DNA of 64,000 nt from Strongylocentrotus droebachiensis (lineage: Eukaryota > Echinodermata > Echinoidea > Camarodonta > Strongylocentrotidae), in NCBI GenBank assembly GCA_035222895.1, contig JAVYIG010000404.1, forward strand, positions 62,001-126,000, written 5' to 3'. Below are positions 59,601-60,317 of this stretch, piece by piece. The notes beneath the pieces were generated by a model. That model was not told where the DNA came from. It saw only the letters and a program-made list of their open reading frames with translations, and made no database searches. Within the stretch, counting starts at the first letter, position 1. Every line of letters begins with the position of its first letter. Made by a program: the position numbers and the translations under genes.

Positions 59601-60317
59601 AGTGAATAAATGAAATATTAAATAAATGAATGAAAGATTTAACTAATAAGGGAAAGGGCGGGGGTTCAAACCCCTATGACTTCCCTCTGGATCCCTTTAT
59701 GACGCGATCCTCACCTTTCCCTGACCTCCCTTAGAAGACAAGTAGCCATTAGGCATGGATGCAGCCACTGGAACCGTTATCTCTCCATTGTTCAGTTTTC
59801 TATGGGATGACAGAAATAAAATAGGTTAAAATATAATGTGGCATAAACGGTGACATCAATTTGTACGCATTTCCATTTTTTTCATTACCAACAATAAAGG
59901 GGGTGCACTGCCCCTCCCCCCCCCCACCCCTCCCCTGCAAATTCCTCAAAATATGTTGCAATACGTTTTATAATTATTTGTTTTTGCACTGATTTCATGA
60001 ATTTATAGATTTGAGTATTACACATACACTGTATCTCTATACTAACACATTTGAACAATATCGACCAAATTAACCTTTAAAACGCAAGTAAAAGACATTT
60101 CCTCTCATGAACATAATAGTATGAATAATTCATTAGCAAAAGCTCAAAAGTTGCTATAGATAGACCATGTACATCTATGTATACAATAGACCTGTACACA
60201 AGACAAGTTTACAGTTCCAAGCAGCATTATAAACATCCTGCAATCGATATATTCCTCAGTGTTATATTCCTGGTACTTACTGTGCCTTATCTAGAAGTGG
60301 GATCCATGAGTAGCCAA
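1158..60317 (-). CDS. DOCK9: DOCK-D (zizimin, DOCK9/10/11-type) guanine nucleotide exchange factor, middle part of the gene
   Basis: Reassembled from 23 core exons on the minus strand, all with AG acceptors and GT donors and compatible phases, giving 915 codons without a stop. The product matches the DOCK9/10/11 group rather than DOCK6/7/8: the scaffold reads [30 protein letters not shown] and [11 protein letters not shown], and the last exon has [20 protein letters not shown]. Members of the family activate Cdc42 or Rac through DHR2 and bind phosphoinositides through DHR1, acting at the cell cortex and membranes. The window covers the end of DHR1, the helical scaffold and the start of DHR2. 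Full family members are roughly 2,000-2,200 residues, so about half is here. The symbol stands for the subfamily: an invertebrate may have a single gene ancestral to DOCK9, 10 and 11. Up to 11 phase-1 cassette exons could be added. Family assignment is from remembered protein similarity, not a search. Confidence 0.93.
1848..2411 (+). repeat. Split dispersed repeat ('gaccacctgtctataaagaccac' family)
   Basis: Two pieces (about 1848-1946 and 2333-2411) match the intact copy at 9631-9786: TCAAACCT, GACCACCTGT, AAAGACCACAT and a closing CAGGTTT. The middle (about 1960-2320) is unrelated and may be an insertion. A further copy is at 26,460-26,634. Confidence 0.55.
2432..2536 (-). CDS. DOCK9: DOCK-D exon 22 (105 nt)
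   Basis: Encodes [20 protein letters not shown], then [15 protein letters not shown]. It matches I-I-x-V-[AS]-x-L-I and the I-N-N-[FY]-A-N-S-D motif. The acceptor is ATTTTCTAG and the donor GTACAT. Both ends are phase 0. Confidence 0.94.
2640..2905. repeat. CAT/ATC triplet-rich low-complexity stretch
   Basis: Fills most of the intron between exons 21 and 22. It reads as GAT/ATG-rich in the gene's transcript and ends in a short C run. No gene is seen in it. Confidence 0.85.
2920..3045 (-). CDS. DOCK9: DOCK-D exon 21 (126 nt): TRNEA...LLYLLMR motif
   Basis: Encodes [20 protein letters not shown], then [20 protein letters not shown] and LQ. S-x-R-[NT]-E-A-x-x-L-L-Y-[LF]-L-M-R-x-N-F is a core family motif. 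The acceptor is TCCACCTCAAAG and the donor GTAAGT. Both ends are phase 0. Confidence 0.95.
3633..3689 (-). CDS. DOCK9: DOCK-D exon 20 (57 nt)
   Basis: Encodes [19 protein letters not shown], matching F-P-x-x-[FL]-[FY]-[KE]-G-x-x-x-[ML]-C. The acceptor is CTTCAAAACAG and the donor GTAAGT. Both ends are phase 0. Confidence 0.9.
3690..6206. other. Intron between exons 19 and 20
   Basis: Mostly unique AT-rich sequence. It has a heptad AGGTCA-like array at 4898-4918, a His-rich open stretch at about 4990-5090 (minus) and one arm of the hairpin family near 5788. No convincing exon was found. Confidence 0.7.
6207..6344 (-). CDS. DOCK9: DOCK-D exon 19 (138 nt): NPLMRKV motif
   Basis: Encodes [20 protein letters not shown], then [20 protein letters not shown] and RLFLNR. 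G-[HN]-N-P-L-M-[KR]-K-V-[FI]-D and Q-S-E-x-[AST]-L-K-[HN]-V-F are family signatures. The acceptor is GTCTCTCCAG and the donor GTAAGG. Both ends are phase 0. Confidence 0.95.
6400..6735 (+). repeat. Dispersed ~200-bp repeat, copy with internal insertion
   Basis: Matches the arms of the copy at 596-1150 but has a single unit instead of a minisatellite. About 150 bp at 6480-6630, ending in a SINE-tail-like AAGGCGCTATATCAAATATC, interrupts it after GGTGACCATTG. Confidence 0.75.
6821..7100 (+). mobile_element. tRNA-derived SINE
   Basis: A tRNA-like head carries an A-box-like segment (TGGTCTAGTGGTTTAGTCA) and a B-box-like segment (GGTTTGAGTCCC). A conserved body follows (CCTTTGGCAAGACACTTATC, CCAGGTGAGGTAAATGAGTA) and the end is a TATTATTATTA tail. 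Copies in the other orientation are at 54,788-54,984 and 63,637-63,877. Confidence 0.8.
7261..7322. repeat. CT dinucleotide repeat
   Basis: Nearly pure CTCTCT microsatellite on the plus strand in the intron between exons 18 and 19. Confidence 0.9.
8085..8280. repeat. Short local tandem repeats in a GC-richer patch
   Basis: TTTCCCCCACGTACGCAT occurs twice in direct succession, followed by three diverged units of CCCAACAAATTGGTCCAA. This is a small local array, not an exon. Confidence 0.7.
8796..8911 (-). CDS. DOCK9: DOCK-D exon 18 (116 nt)
   Basis: Encodes [20 protein letters not shown], then [19 protein letters not shown]. It matches the family helices E-A-N-x-A-x-E-x-x-x-x-x-L-D-x-[LI]. 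The acceptor is ATACTGTAG and the donor GTAAGT. It ends in phase 0. Confidence 0.91.
9243..9412 (-). other. Dispersed element with two histone-type 3' stem-loops and a CAAGAAAGA motif
   Basis: On the minus strand AGTCCTTTTCAGGACT (9350-9335) forms a 6-bp stem with the 4-nt TTTC loop typical of replication-dependent histone mRNAs. Eleven nt later comes CAAGAAAGA (9323-9315), the sea urchin histone downstream element recognised by U7 snRNA. A second stem-loop is at 9302-9287. A diverged copy of the element is at 26,752-26,945. No histone coding sequence was recognised beside it. Confidence 0.6.
9459..9565 (-). CDS. DOCK9: DOCK-D exon 17 (107 nt): basic loop
   Basis: Encodes [20 protein letters not shown], then [15 protein letters not shown]. 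It is the variable basic loop after H-F-R-Y-x-G-K, where vertebrate proteins have R-K-S-Q-T-[ML]-P. S-R-T-L-P and T-R-S-L are possible phosphosites. The acceptor is TTCATTTCAG and the donor GTGAGT. Phase 2 in, phase 1 out. Confidence 0.88.
9631..9786 (+). repeat. Dispersed repeat, 'gaccacctgtctacaaagaccac' family
   Basis: Contains two internal copies of CTGTCTACAAAGACCAC and is bounded by TCAAACCTG and CAGGTTTGA, so its ends are inverted. Related copies are at 1848-2411 and 26,460-26,634. Confidence 0.6.
12021..12054 (+). promoter_or_regulatory. Array of five AGGTCA-like half-sites at 7-bp spacing (DR1-like)
   Basis: Half-sites AGGTTA, AGGTCA, GGGTCA, AGGACA and AGGTCA follow each other every 7 bp, the DR1 layout bound by RXR, HNF4 or COUP-TF type nuclear receptors. 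Similar shorter arrays are at 12,489-12,508, 18,145-18,171, 21,491-21,510 and 4898-4918. Function is inferred only. It may be a simple heptamer repeat. Confidence 0.4.
12489..12508 (+). promoter_or_regulatory. Three-half-site AGGTCA heptad array
   Basis: AGTTCA, AGGTCA and AGGTCA are spaced 7 bp apart, about 450 bp from the larger array at 12,021. The same caveats apply. Confidence 0.35.
14936..14989 (-). CDS. DOCK9: DOCK-D exon 16 (54 nt): HFRYVGK motif
   Basis: Encodes [17 protein letters not shown]. It matches C-L-x-[HQ]-F-[RQ]-Y-[MV]-G-K-[RK]-x-I. The acceptor is CTTTCCCAG and the donor GTAAGT. It leaves in phase 2. The next intron is 5.4 kb. Confidence 0.92.
15463..15529 (-). CDS. DOCK9: DOCK-D exon 15 (67 nt)
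   Basis: Encodes [20 protein letters not shown] and VL. It matches the family segment with L-L-x-x-W followed by a short acidic loop and a helix. The acceptor is GTATTTTGTAG and the donor GTAAGT. It ends after two bases of a Glu codon. Confidence 0.9.
16388..16605 (-). repeat. Dispersed ~200-bp repeat, inverted copy
   Basis: Reverse complement of the family at 596-1150 and 6400-6735 (AACTCAGCTCTC, ACCGATGAGGCATTATT, GAGGGAGCAAGTAGCTAC). It ends 15 bp from exon 14's donor side (exon starts at 16,620). Confidence 0.75.
16620..16904 (-). CDS. DOCK9: DOCK-D exon 14 (285 nt): Ser/Pro loop, then scaffold resumes
   Basis: Starts [20 protein letters not shown], runs through a Ser/Thr/Asn-rich loop with SRSHSRSKS, and ends in [20 protein letters not shown]. 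The last part matches Y-[DN]-[KR]-L-D-x-x-E-I-[KR]-x-L-L of vertebrate DOCK9-type proteins. The acceptor is ACCCCTTCAACAG after a long C/T tract and the donor is GTATGC. Both ends are phase 1, closing the cassette region. Confidence 0.93.
17989..18102 (-). CDS. DOCK9: Candidate linker cassette exon (114 nt, phase 1-1) with two possible acceptors
   Basis: Reads [20 protein letters not shown], then [18 protein letters not shown] in phase 1. Two in-frame acceptors are 18 nt apart: CACTCTCCAG at 18,102 and AATTAAAGCAG at 18,084. The donor is CAG|GTTGGT. S-P-T-R-P and K-S-A-S give proline-directed and basophilic sites. The Q-Y-N-S-M segment resembles the vertebrate S-V-S-Q-Y stretch that precedes the next core exon, so this exon may be constitutive. 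Confidence 0.7.
18145..18171 (+). promoter_or_regulatory. AGGTCA heptad array beside a cassette exon acceptor
   Basis: AGATCA, AGGTCA, AGGTCA and AGGTTG at 7-bp spacing, 43 nt upstream (in the transcript) of the cassette acceptor at 18,102. In the transcript it reads as a pyrimidine-containing (TTTGACC)n track, so a splicing role is as possible as a DNA-binding role. Confidence 0.35.
18346..21525. other. Intron between cassettes at 17,989 and 21,526
   Basis: AT-rich. It has a G run at 19,080, a short CT repeat at 19,277 and G-rich patches at 20,847-20,907. The AGGTCA heptad array at 21,491-21,510 lies 16-35 nt past the 21,526 donor. No exon supported. Confidence 0.65.
21526..21660 (-). CDS. 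DOCK9: Linker cassette exon, duplicate copy C (135 nt, phase 1-1)
   Basis: Reads [20 protein letters not shown], then a Pro/Ser stretch and [11 protein letters not shown]. It has the same G-E-x start and N-R-L-S-W end as copies A and B. The acceptor is GTGACTTTTAG and the donor CAG|GTTTGTTGT. A TTTGACC-type heptad array lies 16-35 nt beyond the donor. Its middle half (about 20 residues) differs from the other copies. Confidence 0.76.
21661..24088. other. Intron between cassettes at 21,526 and 24,089
   Basis: Unique-looking AT-rich sequence. I see no exon, RNA gene or recognisable repeat. Confidence 0.6.
24089..24193 (-). CDS. DOCK9: Linker cassette exon, duplicate copy B (105 nt, phase 1-1)
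   Basis: Reads [20 protein letters not shown], then [15 protein letters not shown]. It shares its start (E-x-S-[ED]) and end (N-R-L-S-W-S) with copy A, and N-R-L-S-W with the cassette at 21,526. The acceptor is ATTATCACTTCCTAG and the donor GAG|GTTTGTTGG. It is rich in Ser, Thr, Asn and Arg, as expected of a disordered regulatory insert. Confidence 0.78.
24972..25085 (-). CDS. DOCK9: Linker cassette exon, duplicate copy A (114 nt, phase 1-1)
   Basis: Reads [20 protein letters not shown], then [18 protein letters not shown]. It is homologous to the cassette at 24,089-24,193: both start E-[QP]-S-[DE] and end N-R-[RL]-S-W-S. The acceptor is CTTTCATTTTTCAG and the donor GAG|GTTTGTAGG. R-R-S-W-S is a likely phosphosite. 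Homology to its neighbours makes it much safer than an isolated open frame. Confidence 0.75.
26277..26350. repeat. Short hairpin-forming dispersed element
   Basis: Left arm CTGTTAAGAGCCAGAAGGGT and right arm with CGCCCTTCTGG. It is one of about ten copies in the window (others: 17,876-17,939; 27,548-27,622; 33,319-33,383; 35,149-35,224; 43,670-44,138 split; 45,116-45,185; 46,705-46,772; 49,035-49,105; an arm at 5788). Confidence 0.7.
26460..26634 (-). repeat. Dispersed repeat, 'gaccacctgt' family, diverged copy
   Basis: Contains GTGGTCACTGTAGACAG and GAGAGGTGGTCACTAAACAC and ends in AGGTTTGACT. It is related to 9631-9786. Confidence 0.5.
26752..26945 (-). other. Second copy of the histone-3'-end-like element
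   Basis: On the minus strand AGTCCTTTTCAGGACT (26,845-26,830) is followed after 9 nt by CAAGAAAGA (26,820-26,812). A second, decayed stem-loop lies upstream and another downstream. The flanks (GTCGAGCCACTCC, CATGGTGCA) match the copy at 9243-9412, so both derive from one dispersed source. Confidence 0.6.
27149..27364. mobile_element. Fold-back MITE-like element, copy 1
   Basis: Two arms of about 95 bp are near-perfect inverted repeats (CACTATGAACATGACTGAC at the left, its complement at the right) around a short loop. It is flanked by TGT on both sides, a possible 3-bp target duplication. It is nearly identical to copies at 30,351 and 48,790. Confidence 0.85.
27548..27622. repeat. Short hairpin-forming dispersed element
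   Basis: TATTAAGAGCCAGAAGGGTG followed by GTTAACTCAT, a short loop, then ACCTTTCTGGCC. Same family as 26,277-26,350. Confidence 0.7.
29499..29647 (+). repeat. ~150-bp dispersed repeat with poly-C end, copy 1
   Basis: Starts GGGACCCGTTTCACAAAGCC and contains CTGATAACCAATCAGAAGCA, then ends GTGAAACACCCCCC. The ends are inverted (GTTTCACAAAG versus CTGTGAAAC). It matches 39,832-39,990 and 58,650-58,810. Confidence 0.75.
29835..29900 (-). CDS. DOCK9: Candidate linker cassette exon (66 nt, phase 1-1), GTTTGT donor
   Basis: Reads [20 protein letters not shown] and AS in phase 1. It has R-H-S-I-S and R-R-M-S, both good basophilic-kinase motifs, and S-x-P-S-M-P, a possible 14-3-3-type context. The acceptor is CACCTTGTTGACTCAG with a long T-rich tract, and the donor is CAG|GTTTGTTTT. 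Codon use and GC content stand out from the AT-rich intron. Confidence 0.72.
30351..30563. mobile_element. Fold-back MITE-like element, copy 2
   Basis: Same 213-bp fold-back as 27,149-27,364, here flanked by ACA on both sides. The arms differ from each other at only a few positions, so the element is young or conserved by pairing. Confidence 0.85.
30564..33630. other. Intron part between 30.6 and 33.6 kb
   Basis: AT-rich unique sequence with a G run near 32,970 and the hairpin element at 33,319-33,383. No supported exon was found. Confidence 0.6.
33319..33383. repeat. Short hairpin-forming dispersed element
   Basis: CTGCTGAGAGCCAGAAGGGC pairs with GCTTCTGGCTCAAAACAG. It lies 250 bp from the 30-nt cassette at 33,631. 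Confidence 0.7.
33631..33660 (-). CDS. DOCK9: Candidate linker cassette microexon (30 nt, phase 1-1)
   Basis: Reads [10 protein letters not shown] in phase 1. It is preceded by a very good pyrimidine tract (CTTTCTCTCTCTCTCTTG, then TCTCAAATCAG) and followed by donor GCAG|GTACTT. It inserts ten residues. Small size limits certainty. Confidence 0.55.
35149..35224. repeat. Short hairpin-forming dispersed element
   Basis: CTGCTGAGAGGGAGAAGGAT followed by ATTAACTCAT, then TTAATGCCCTGCTGGC and TTTTAACAG. It is a more diverged copy. Confidence 0.6.
35401..35439 (-). CDS. DOCK9: Candidate linker cassette exon (39 nt, phase 1-1)
   Basis: Reads [13 protein letters not shown] in phase 1. The acceptor is AATTTCTTGTGATGTAG and the donor GAAG|GTGAAA. 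It contains R-L-S-S, a basophilic phosphosite-like motif also seen in other cassettes. It would insert 13 residues into the Ser-rich scaffold loop. Confidence 0.6.
35729..35831 (-). CDS. Unusual 103-nt exon candidate, phase 0 in and phase 1 out
   Basis: A strong acceptor (AAGATTTTTTTAGTCAG) and a strong donor (GTAAGTAA) bracket 103 nt. The only fully open frame begins with ATG at the first base: [20 protein letters not shown], then [14 protein letters not shown]. If spliced after exon 13 (phase 1) it would hit a stop after 12 codons, so it would act as a poison exon. If spliced after exon 12 (phase 0) it would replace exon 13. An alternative first exon is a third option. I recognise no homologue. 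Confidence 0.45.
36774..37056 (-). CDS. DOCK9: DOCK-D exon 13 (283 nt): last conserved scaffold helix, then Ser-rich loop
   Basis: Begins [20 protein letters not shown], matching [12 protein letters not shown], then turns into a low-conservation loop with Gln, Asn and a Ser run ([17 protein letters not shown]). R-S-x-S-L-Q-R-D-S is a likely basophilic phosphorylation region. The acceptor is CGTTTAACAG and the donor GTAGGT. It enters in phase 0 and leaves in phase 1, opening the cassette cluster. Confidence 0.93.
37080..37530. repeat. CAT/ATC and ACC triplet-rich stretch
   Basis: Covers most of the 519-bp intron between exons 12 and 13. It is degenerate CATCATCA and CCACCACC sequence with no coding signal. 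Confidence 0.8.
37576..37754 (-). CDS. DOCK9: DOCK-D exon 12 (179 nt): DYSLTEEYC...GLLLRE
   Basis: Encodes [20 protein letters not shown], then [20 protein letters not shown] and a helix ending in [15 protein letters not shown]. It matches D-Y-S-L-[ST]-[DE]-E-[FY]-C-x-x-H-F-L and the D-x-R-Y motif of DOCK9-type proteins. I placed the acceptor at CATGATAG because it joins exon 11 as Asp and keeps the vertebrate spacing exactly. The donor is GTAAGC. It ends in phase 0. Confidence 0.94.
39098..39130 (-). CDS. DOCK9: Candidate 33-nt microexon (phase 1-1), GTTTGT donor
   Basis: Reads [11 protein letters not shown] in phase 1. It resembles the vertebrate segment at this site (a P-F-G-K-G-x-x-Q-x-Y-like stretch after L-N-L-P), so it may be a true exon choice rather than noise. 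The acceptor is CTCGTTTACAG with a pyrimidine-rich upstream region, and the donor is the unusual GTTTGTTGG shared with the linker cassettes. Confidence 0.7.
39329..39492. mobile_element. Long palindromic fold-back element
   Basis: GGGCCCATCGTTGCATAAAA on the left is matched by TTTTATGCAATGGGCCC on the right, with a stem of about 60 bp (CTTACCATTGATGGTAACTT) and a short loop. It is a non-autonomous fold-back element. Confidence 0.8.
39832..39990 (-). repeat. ~150-bp dispersed repeat with poly-C end, copy 2 (inverted)
   Basis: Reverse complement of the family at 29,499 and 58,650 (TGATTGGTTATCAGCAGATT). Its poly-C end appears as a G run on the plus strand. Confidence 0.75.
43569..43598 (-). 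CDS. DOCK9: Candidate 30-nt microexon (phase 1-1)
   Basis: Reads [10 protein letters not shown] in phase 1 between acceptor AATCTTTGCACAG (with CTAATC as possible branch point) and donor GTAGGT. It lies just outside a TTAA-flanked MITE (43,694-44,080). It adds ten residues if included. Support is splice-site quality and phase only. Confidence 0.5.
43694..44080. mobile_element. piggyBac-type MITE (TTAA target) inserted in a hairpin element
   Basis: Perfect 20-bp terminal inverted repeats (AGATAAACTCCAGTTCTGGT and its complement) are flanked on both sides by TTAA (43,690-43,693 and 44,081-44,084). TTAA duplication is the piggyBac superfamily signature. Removing the element restores a copy of the hairpin family (GAACCAGAAGGGCC, TTAA, then TTAATGCCCTTCCGGCTCTC). 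No transposase is encoded. Confidence 0.85.
45116..45185. repeat. Short hairpin-forming dispersed element
   Basis: CTGTTAGGAGCAAAAAAGGG and GAGCGCCCTTCTGAATCTCAG. A diverged copy of the family. Confidence 0.6.
46705..46772. repeat. Short hairpin-forming dispersed element
   Basis: CTGCTAAGCAACATAATGGT and AACACCCTTCCGAAATCTCA. The arms have diverged together, still pairing around GGTGTTC and GAACACC. Confidence 0.55.
47008..47055 (-). CDS. DOCK9: Candidate 48-nt lysine-rich microexon (phase 1-1)
   Basis: Reads [16 protein letters not shown] in phase 1. It has a strong pyrimidine tract ending CTCACTCGCAG and a donor AAG|GTAATC. Inserted after exon 11 it would extend that exon's basic tail ([10 protein letters not shown]) with six more Lys/Arg residues. 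It is likely an alternative exon, since the protein without it already matches vertebrate length at this point. Confidence 0.65.
48763..49030. mobile_element. Fold-back MITE-like element, copy 3, with 27-bp flanking direct repeats
   Basis: The 214-bp fold-back (48,790-49,003) is the same as at 27,149 and 30,351. It is flanked exactly by a 27-bp direct repeat, starting ACACATTTACGCTTATTGAC at 48,763 and again at 49,004, with one mismatch. The other copies show only a 3-bp match at the ends. Confidence 0.85.
49035..49105. repeat. Short hairpin-forming dispersed element
   Basis: CTGTTAAGAGCCATAGGGCA and ATACCCTTCTGGCTCTCAAC. It lies directly after the fold-back element. Confidence 0.7.
49207..49230 (-). 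CDS. DOCK9: Candidate 24-nt microexon (phase 1-1)
   Basis: An AG acceptor (CAATCAACAG) and a GTATGT donor bracket 24 nt that read VAGSAVQS in phase 1, matching the frame of the flanking core exons. The acceptor has few pyrimidines but has CTAAC-like branch-point candidates. Including it adds eight residues without a frame change. At this size an open frame alone is weak evidence, so this is the least certain of the four microexons. Confidence 0.4.
49586..49650. repeat. 13-bp tandem repeat
   Basis: TTGTTCAGGAATTGTTCAGA repeats with alternating GGAA and GAAA spacers, about five units. Confidence 0.85.
50275..50822. repeat. ~550-bp polypurine tract next to exon 11's donor
   Basis: Almost pure A/G on the plus strand (GGAGGAGAAGGAG-type). 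The gene's transcript therefore carries a long C/U tract starting about 22 nt after the exon 11 donor. It gives long spurious open frames on both strands. It is capable of triplex formation and of binding pyrimidine-tract splicing regulators. Confidence 0.9.
50845..50956 (-). CDS. DOCK9: DOCK-D exon 11 (112 nt): [12 protein letters not shown] motif
   Basis: Encodes [20 protein letters not shown] and ALNLP, then a basic tail [19 protein letters not shown]-x-L-N-L-P is diagnostic for the family. The acceptor is TTGTTCCAG and the donor GTGAGT. It ends after the first base of a codon (phase 1), so every microexon in the next intron is frame-compatible. The donor abuts a long pyrimidine-rich stretch in the transcript. 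Confidence 0.94.
51345..51428 (-). CDS. DOCK9: DOCK-D exon 10 (84 nt): MDRGFVF motif
   Basis: Encodes [20 protein letters not shown] and [15 protein letters not shown] is one of the most invariant motifs of DOCK-C/D scaffolds. The acceptor is CGTGTATCAG and the donor GTATGT. Both ends are phase 0. Confidence 0.95.
51700..52060. repeat. GA-rich and CA-rich low-complexity stretch
   Basis: AGAGAGAGA runs and a CACACACACA patch in the intron between exons 9 and 10. Spurious open frames only. Confidence 0.85.
52182..52728. mobile_element. Fold-back element with a nested retroelement-like insertion
   Basis: Outer ends GTGTTTCACAAAGAT... and ...GGATATTTTTGAAACAC are inverted repeats of about 29 bp once 52,197-52,434 is removed. 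That inner piece is flanked by AAAGAT on both sides (52,191-52,196 and 52,435-52,440), a target-site duplication, and carries an (AAT)n end, as some LINE or SINE tails do. Confidence 0.75.
52818..52904 (-). CDS. DOCK9: DOCK-D exon 9 (87 nt)
   Basis: Encodes [20 protein letters not shown] and NYNLAFFIK. The closing N-x-[SN]-L-A-x-F-[IL]-K motif is typical of the family. The acceptor is TTCGTTTTTAG and the donor GTAGGA. Both ends are phase 0. Confidence 0.93.
53105..53193 (-). mobile_element. tRNA-like SINE head, partial
   Basis: On the minus strand it reads AGGTGTCCTAGTTGAGTGG and then GGGTTTGATCCCC, matching the A and B boxes of the SINE at 6821. The SINE body is missing. Confidence 0.55.
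53251..53382 (-). CDS. DOCK9: DOCK-D exon 8 (132 nt): W-F-F-F helix
   Basis: Encodes [20 protein letters not shown], then a basic loop with Q-R-F and a closing helix [10 protein letters not shown]. The Y/L-W-F-F-F-x-I-[IL]-x-K-[ST]-M-A signature is strongly conserved in DOCK-C/D. The acceptor is CCTTGCAG and the donor GTAACA. Both ends are phase 0. Confidence 0.93.
53490..53850. repeat. CAT/ATC triplet-rich stretch
   Basis: Fills most of the intron between exons 7 and 8, including an uninterrupted (ATC)n run at 53,649-53,680. Confidence 0.9.
53953..54075 (-). CDS. DOCK9: DOCK-D exon 7 (123 nt)
   Basis: Encodes [20 protein letters not shown], then [21 protein letters not shown]. The vertebrate counterpart has the same V-H-E-E-L and L-K/R-P-S-x-D features. 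The acceptor is TTCTGTCCAG and the donor GTGGGT. Both ends are phase 0. Confidence 0.91.
54788..54984 (-). mobile_element. tRNA-derived SINE, 16 bp from exon 6's donor
   Basis: On the minus strand: AGGTGTTGTGGTCTAGTGGT, GGTTTGAATCCCACC, then TGGCAAGACATTAATATACC and CCAGGTGTAG. Same family as 6821-7100, with a full tRNA-like head but a short body. Confidence 0.75.
55001..55070 (-). CDS. DOCK9: DOCK-D exon 6 (70 nt)
   Basis: Encodes [20 protein letters not shown] and YVK, matching the family pattern of a hydrophobic helix followed by L-x-S-[YF]-[VI]-K. The acceptor is CTATTTCTAG and the donor GTAAGA. A tRNA-derived SINE ends only about 16 bp beyond the donor. Confidence 0.9.
55637..55752 (-). 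CDS. DOCK9: DOCK-D exon 5 (116 nt): scaffold helices
   Basis: Encodes [20 protein letters not shown] and then [18 protein letters not shown]. It matches the family helix pair (H-A-M-E, F-L-P-[VT]-I-L-x-x-L-F). The acceptor is TTTGCTGACAG and the donor GTAATT. It ends after two bases of an Arg codon. Confidence 0.92.
55765..56180. repeat. CAT/ATC triplet-rich stretch
   Basis: Fills the intron between exons 4 and 5. Long open frames rich in His, Ile, Ser or Met here are artefacts of the repeat. Confidence 0.9.
56227..56313 (-). CDS. DOCK9: DOCK-D exon 4 (87 nt)
   Basis: Encodes [20 protein letters not shown] and a helix ending in ITCVK. It corresponds to the family segment D-x-H-[LV]-H-x-F-F-x-x-C. 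The acceptor is TTCTGTTTTAG and the donor GTAAGT. Both ends are phase 0. The 473-bp intron after it is almost filled with CAT/ATC triplets. Confidence 0.92.
56872..56952 (-). CDS. DOCK9: DOCK-D exon 3 (81 nt): [11 protein letters not shown] motif
   Basis: Encodes [20 protein letters not shown] and then VTTIYST. The K-W-V-D-G-x-K-P-L-[LF] motif is a hallmark of DOCK-C/D proteins immediately after DHR1. The acceptor is TACTTTTCAG and the donor GTAAGC. Both ends are phase 0. Confidence 0.93.
57197..57660. repeat. Tandem duplication, two 232-bp units
   Basis: 57,197-57,428 and 57,429-57,660 are almost identical (for example GGTGGGAGGCTCCTAATAAC and CAGGAGGGAGGAGCGATTTT in both), with a handful of differences. 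The duplication is recent and lies in the intron between exons 2 and 3. Confidence 0.95.
58650..58812 (+). repeat. ~150-bp dispersed repeat with long poly-C end, copy 3
   Basis: Starts GGGACCCGTTTCACGAAGCC and ends in a run of more than 20 C. Same family as 29,499 and 39,832. Confidence 0.75.
59380..59640. repeat. Degenerate AATG/AATA tetranucleotide repeat
   Basis: AATGAATAAATGAATGAACG-type sequence with many substitutions in the intron between exons 2 and 3. Confidence 0.85.
59715..59799 (-). CDS. DOCK9: DOCK-D exon 2 (85 nt): DHR1 to scaffold link
   Basis: Encodes [20 protein letters not shown] followed by a short Ser/Lys/Gly stretch. Vertebrate DOCK9-type proteins have the same pattern, an acidic or amide turn, a hydrophobic strand and P-x-G-Y-L. 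The acceptor is CATCCCATAG and the donor GTGAGG. The first base completes a Gln codon and the exon ends in phase 0. Confidence 0.9.
60281..60317 (-). CDS. DOCK9: DOCK-D exon 1 of window (37 nt): end of DHR1
   Basis: Encodes [12 protein letters not shown] (the V is shared with an exon beyond the window). This matches the conserved final strand of the DOCK C2-like DHR1 domain (V-G-[FY]-[SA]-W-[LI]-P-L-L). The acceptor is a strong pyrimidine tract, TTTTTCTCTTGCAG, and the donor is GTAAGT. It starts with the last two bases of a codon and ends after two bases of a Gln codon completed by the next exon. No upstream partner exon was found up to 64,000. Confidence 0.9.
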